DNA of 64,000 nucleotides, from contig WPIO01000105.1 of assembly GCA_009760855.2 (NCBI GenBank), positions 722,001 through 786,000 on the forward strand, given 5' to 3'. The notes below the pieces were generated by a model. It made no database searches. It saw nothing but the letters and a program-made list of their open reading frames with translations, and was not told where the DNA came from. Shown piece after piece: positions 61,183 to 64,000 of this stretch (position 1 is the first letter of the stretch; every line of letters starts with the position of its first letter). Source of the DNA: Cristatella mucedo (lineage: Eukaryota; Bryozoa; Phylactolaemata; Cristatellidae). A program made the position numbers and the translations under genes.

Positions 61183-61295
61183 CGGCAGGCGAGCGACCTG
61201 CGCAGTACGGTGCGGCCACTAGACGAAATCCGGACGTCGAGCGAGCGAGCGCCGCCACCGCCTGCGACGCGCGGACCGTCGATTGGCGTTCTCGC

Positions 61296-61379
<84 letters not shown>
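61296..61379. repeat. (CCG)28 triplet array
   Basis: A pure run of 28 CCG units inside the CpG island. A shorter CCG run lies at 61635-61665. Confidence 0.95.
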
Positions 61380-61380
<1 letters not shown>

Positions 61381-61632
61381 TGCGCCAGTCCGCCAGCCTC
61401 GGATCGGTCGGCCGCGAACGCTCTCTTTATCTCGCAGTCTCGCGCCGTCGCGCTCGCGTCCGTCCGCTGAGCCGCCGCCGCCGCCGATCCGGCGTTCCAA
61501 ATCGGTCAAGAATAAAATCGGGCAGCAGCGGTGCGCACGCCGCCGCGCGCGATGACTGAATTAATTCGCCTCGCCGACTTCGCCGCTGCCTCGCCCTCTC
61601 CACAGCCACTGCCGCCACCGCCGCCTCACCAC

Positions 61633-61666
<34 letters not shown>

Positions 61667-62261
61667 CGCAGAGAGGCCAGGCAGCTGGCCGGCGCCGCTC
61701 GAAACAGGCGCCCTCCGTATCTCGCGGACGAGCGCGGGCAGCCTCAGACGGTGCACGCACACTTATGCGCTCCGTCCGACGTATGTGCGAGCGGCTCGCT
61801 AGCAGAGTTCGCCGCCCGACCGCGCCACCCGTCGCCTCAGCATAGACGCACGGCTCGGGCGCGCACGCCCGCGCCGTGCGGCGAGGAGCCCCAAACTAGC
61901 GGGCGGCGGCGGTGGTGTCACGCCCGCTCCGCTCCCGCTCTCGCTCGATCGCCATCGACTGCCACCGATGAAGCGCTCGCTCGACGGGCAGCGGCTTTCT
62001 CTCGTCGTTTCTCGCGCGCATGCGGCGCGGCTCTCGGGCCGGATCGGCGCGCATCGCTGCGCGTGCGCGAGTCTCGTAGCCGCGGCGGAAGCGCTGCAGC
62101 CGGAGACGCCGGGACAGCAGGGAGACGGAATCCGTAACCTCCCGACGAGCCGGCGTCTAGCTGTACGGGCGCTACGCTTTAGCGGTCGCGGTCCTCTAAA
62201 TTGCTAGCCGATGGGAGCCGGTGACGTTCGCGTGAGTCACCCGCACCTAGTTAACCCGTAA

Positions 62262-63010
62262 ATGACTGCCCGCCGAAAGCCGAGGTCGGCTCGTTATGTA
62301 CATGCCCTACCCCCCTCCACCCGCCCGCCGTTGAGACGCGGACGGCGGCCGCTACCGCTGCGTCGGCTCGAACAGTTCCGCCCTCCTCCAGCTGGGCTTC
62401 GCACGGCCGCCGCCGCCGCGAGGGCGTGGCCGCCGCGGTGGCCGTGCGAACCGGCGCCGGCCGAAGGTCGAGCGGCGCTCGCTCGTCGCCGCCGCCGTCC
62501 GTCGACGCGAACGCGGCGAAGCGCAAGGCTACAAAGCCGGCCTCCGACGCACCGACGCGGCCCGCACGGCCGCCCGCCGTCGCTGCCGCCACGTCGGCGC
62601 CGCGCGCCAGGCCACGAGCGAGCGCCACGGTCGGCGCGCCCGCCGCCGATCGCCGGCTGCTGCTGGAATCGATCGAGCAGCGTCCTCCGCACGCGGCTGC
62701 CGCGGCCGCCAAGAGAGCCCGTGGCGGCTGCGAGGACGCCGCGGCCGCGAAGAGACAGCGAGCCGCGCGCGGCGGGCGCGTGCGACGCCAGAGCCACGCC
62801 GACGCCGCAGCCGTCACAATGGCTTCAAACGGCCGCAGCGGCGCACCGCTACGACGGCGGTGGAGGAGGCCGCTACTGCGGCTGCGGTCAGACGGAAAAC
62901 GCACGCGCACCTTCGCCGCGGGGTCAGGCTAAATCGGCGACGCAGTGCGCGGCTCGCGAGTTAACGAGGTGGCTGACCAATCGGCGCGGCGAGGTGCTGC
63001 CCGCCGTCAG
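62262..63010 (+). CDS. possible first coding exon of unknown gene (weak)
   Basis: An open frame beginning at ATG 62262 runs 250 codons, mostly Arg/Ala/Pro-rich, and ends with a less compositionally biased piece 'ATQCAARELTRWLTNRRGEV' before the donor-like CAG|GTAGGC at 63010. The internal alanine and glycine runs resemble GC-rich developmental regulators, but other frames here are also open, and no family was recognised. It would conflict with the better-supported exon at 63294 only if both belong to one transcript in frame. Confidence 0.2.
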
Positions 63011-63081
63011 GTAGGCGTTGCTCGATCAGGTGCGCCCAATAAAAAGAGGTCCGCCGCCGCCCGCCCGCTGCAATCGATTCC

Positions 63082-63082
<1 letters not shown>

Positions 63083-63136
<54 letters not shown>
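63083..63136. repeat. (AG)n microsatellite
   Basis: About 27 AG units, 160 bp upstream of the signal-peptide exon candidate. A TATA-like 'caataaaaag' lies at 63038-63047. Confidence 0.9.
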
Positions 63137-63139
<3 letters not shown>

Positions 63140-63293
63140 CTTCCTAAAGTGATAGCTCGACCGTCAGACTTCTTCGGAGCGGGAGCGTGCTAGCAGGAGC
63201 AGCGGCGGCACCACCAGCAGCATCTGGGCAGCAGGCAAAGCGGGCGGCGCGTCCGAAACCCCTGACGGCGCGTAATCACTCACGGCGGCTGAA

Positions 63294-63366
63294 ATGTACG
63301 ACGGCTCGCGCGGCTCTCGGCTCTGGGCGCCGCTCGTGGTCCTCTTGACGTATTCGGCGGCTTCAG
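63294..63366 (+). CDS. probable first coding exon with signal peptide
   Basis: ATG at 63294 has A at -3 and an in-frame TAA 18-21 bases upstream (63273-63275), so the start is well bounded. The 24 codons read MYDGSRGSR followed by the hydrophobic core LWAPLVVLLTYSAAS, a textbook signal peptide with a small-residue cleavage site. The frame is cut at 63366 by CAG|GTGAGC, a canonical splice donor, leaving phase 1. Signal-peptide first exons ending in phase 1 are very common in animal secreted and membrane proteins. The protein itself is not identifiable, since the next exon lies beyond the window. Read past the donor, the frame turns into Arg/Ala-rich composition artefact. Confidence 0.5.
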
Positions 63367-64000
63367 GTGAGCGCGGACGCGAGCGCCGCCGCCAGCGCCA
63401 GCGCCGCGGGCGCGGCCTGCCCGCGGGGAGAGCGCCGCGCGCGGGCGCGCGATCCGGCAAGTCCGGTCGCTCGCGGACGCACGCGCCGCAGCGGCGCGGC
63501 GCCGGAGGACTGCGCGGCGCCGGGGGCAGCCGCAGCAGCCGCGCTCGACTGCCGAGTCGCCAGCCTGTGGCGAGTGGAGCGCGCGCGGTCGGTCCGAACG
63601 CTCCGCTCAGCGCTGCCTACCGGTGCCGCCGTCAGCGGGGCATTAGGGCGCGTGCGCGCGCATCGCCCTACGAGAGCGCGCTGGCGAGCGAACGCTCGCG
63701 CCGCGCAAAGATCGTTGGTGTCGAGCAGACGCCACGATGCTTCGACGCGCGCATCCCAAGCCAGCCCTGCCACCGCCGCCGCCGCCGCCGAGACTCGGTG
63801 CGCTCCAAACGGCGGCGCCGGAGGTCAGCCCCTCTCTTCCCCGCCCGAGGTGCAAAGTATCTTTCGCCGCCGGCGGCCACTCTGGAATTACTCGGGCCTC
63901 GACTGTCTTGAGATCAATTAGGCAATCGCTCAAATCGCTCAGCCCAGAGTTACGTGTCGGCGCGCGCTGCGCCCGTAGTTGCCGCGGCCGAAACTCCGAA

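Larger units (their letters stand above)
60150..64000. promoter_or_regulatory. large CpG-rich region (promoter island candidate)
   Basis: The last ~3.8 kb is the most CpG-dense part of the window. It contains an E-box array, CCG and CCGA repeats, an AG tract and the strongest exon candidate. Overlapping long open frames in every reading are composition artefacts. It is most simply read as the promoter/5' region of a plus-strand gene starting near 63.3 kb. Confidence 0.5.

Overview
The window is animal (metazoan) nuclear DNA. It is a non-coding, repeat-dominated stretch with no bacterial gene layout. The evidence is many 5'-truncated copies of L2/CR1-type LINEs, tRNA-derived SINEs, an internally deleted Ty3/gypsy-type LTR retrotransposon, a hAT MITE, a decayed MULE transposase, very long (CT)n, (GT)n, (CA)n and (CCG)n microsatellites, and several CpG-rich blocks that look like promoter islands. 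I cannot name the species. The mixture fits an aquatic animal such as a mollusc, another lophotrochozoan or a lamprey, but that is a guess. No complete protein-coding gene can be supported, and all boundaries were read by eye.

Layout. 1-1.05 kb: decayed gypsy integrase tail. 1.1-5.6 kb: sparse, with an E-box minisatellite and LINE scraps. 5.7-13.1 kb: a nest in which two copies of LINE family 1 (F1) face away from each other (minus strand 5.7-7.85, plus strand 11.04-13.1), with a LINE family 2 (F2) scrap and a 2.9-kb LTR element (8112-11039) between them. 14-15.5 kb: further LINE scraps. 16-24 kb: three CpG islands (16.0-17.9, 18.8-19.7, 22.1-23.9) separated by LINE F2 copies, SINEs and a MITE. 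24-31 kb: mostly featureless. 31.5-35.7 kb: CpG-rich DNA with two large minisatellites. 36.4-53 kb: scattered LINE and SINE copies with long unrecognised intervals. 53.5-57.5 kb: CpG islands, a dense hairpin cluster, CT/CA/TA arrays and a (CCG)33 tract. 57.8-60 kb: LINE family 3 (F3) and the MULE transposase remnant. 60.2-64 kb: the best gene candidate, a CpG island with an E-box array, a 58-bp perfect palindrome, (CCG)28, (AG)n and a probable first coding exon carrying a signal peptide and a splice donor (63294-63366) whose gene would continue beyond the window.

The repeats interact. LINE F2 copies share a 3' tail ending in (ATT)n, LINE F1 copies end in (ATTAC)n-like tails, the SINEs share one body, and one SINE is split by a 191-bp hAT element with a recognisable 8-bp target duplication. 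No exotic new system is visible. The most interesting signals are the nested hAT/SINE insertion, the hAT element's likeness to horizontally transferred families, two unrelated minisatellites with a CACGTG E-box in nearly every unit, and repeated perfect short-loop hairpins.
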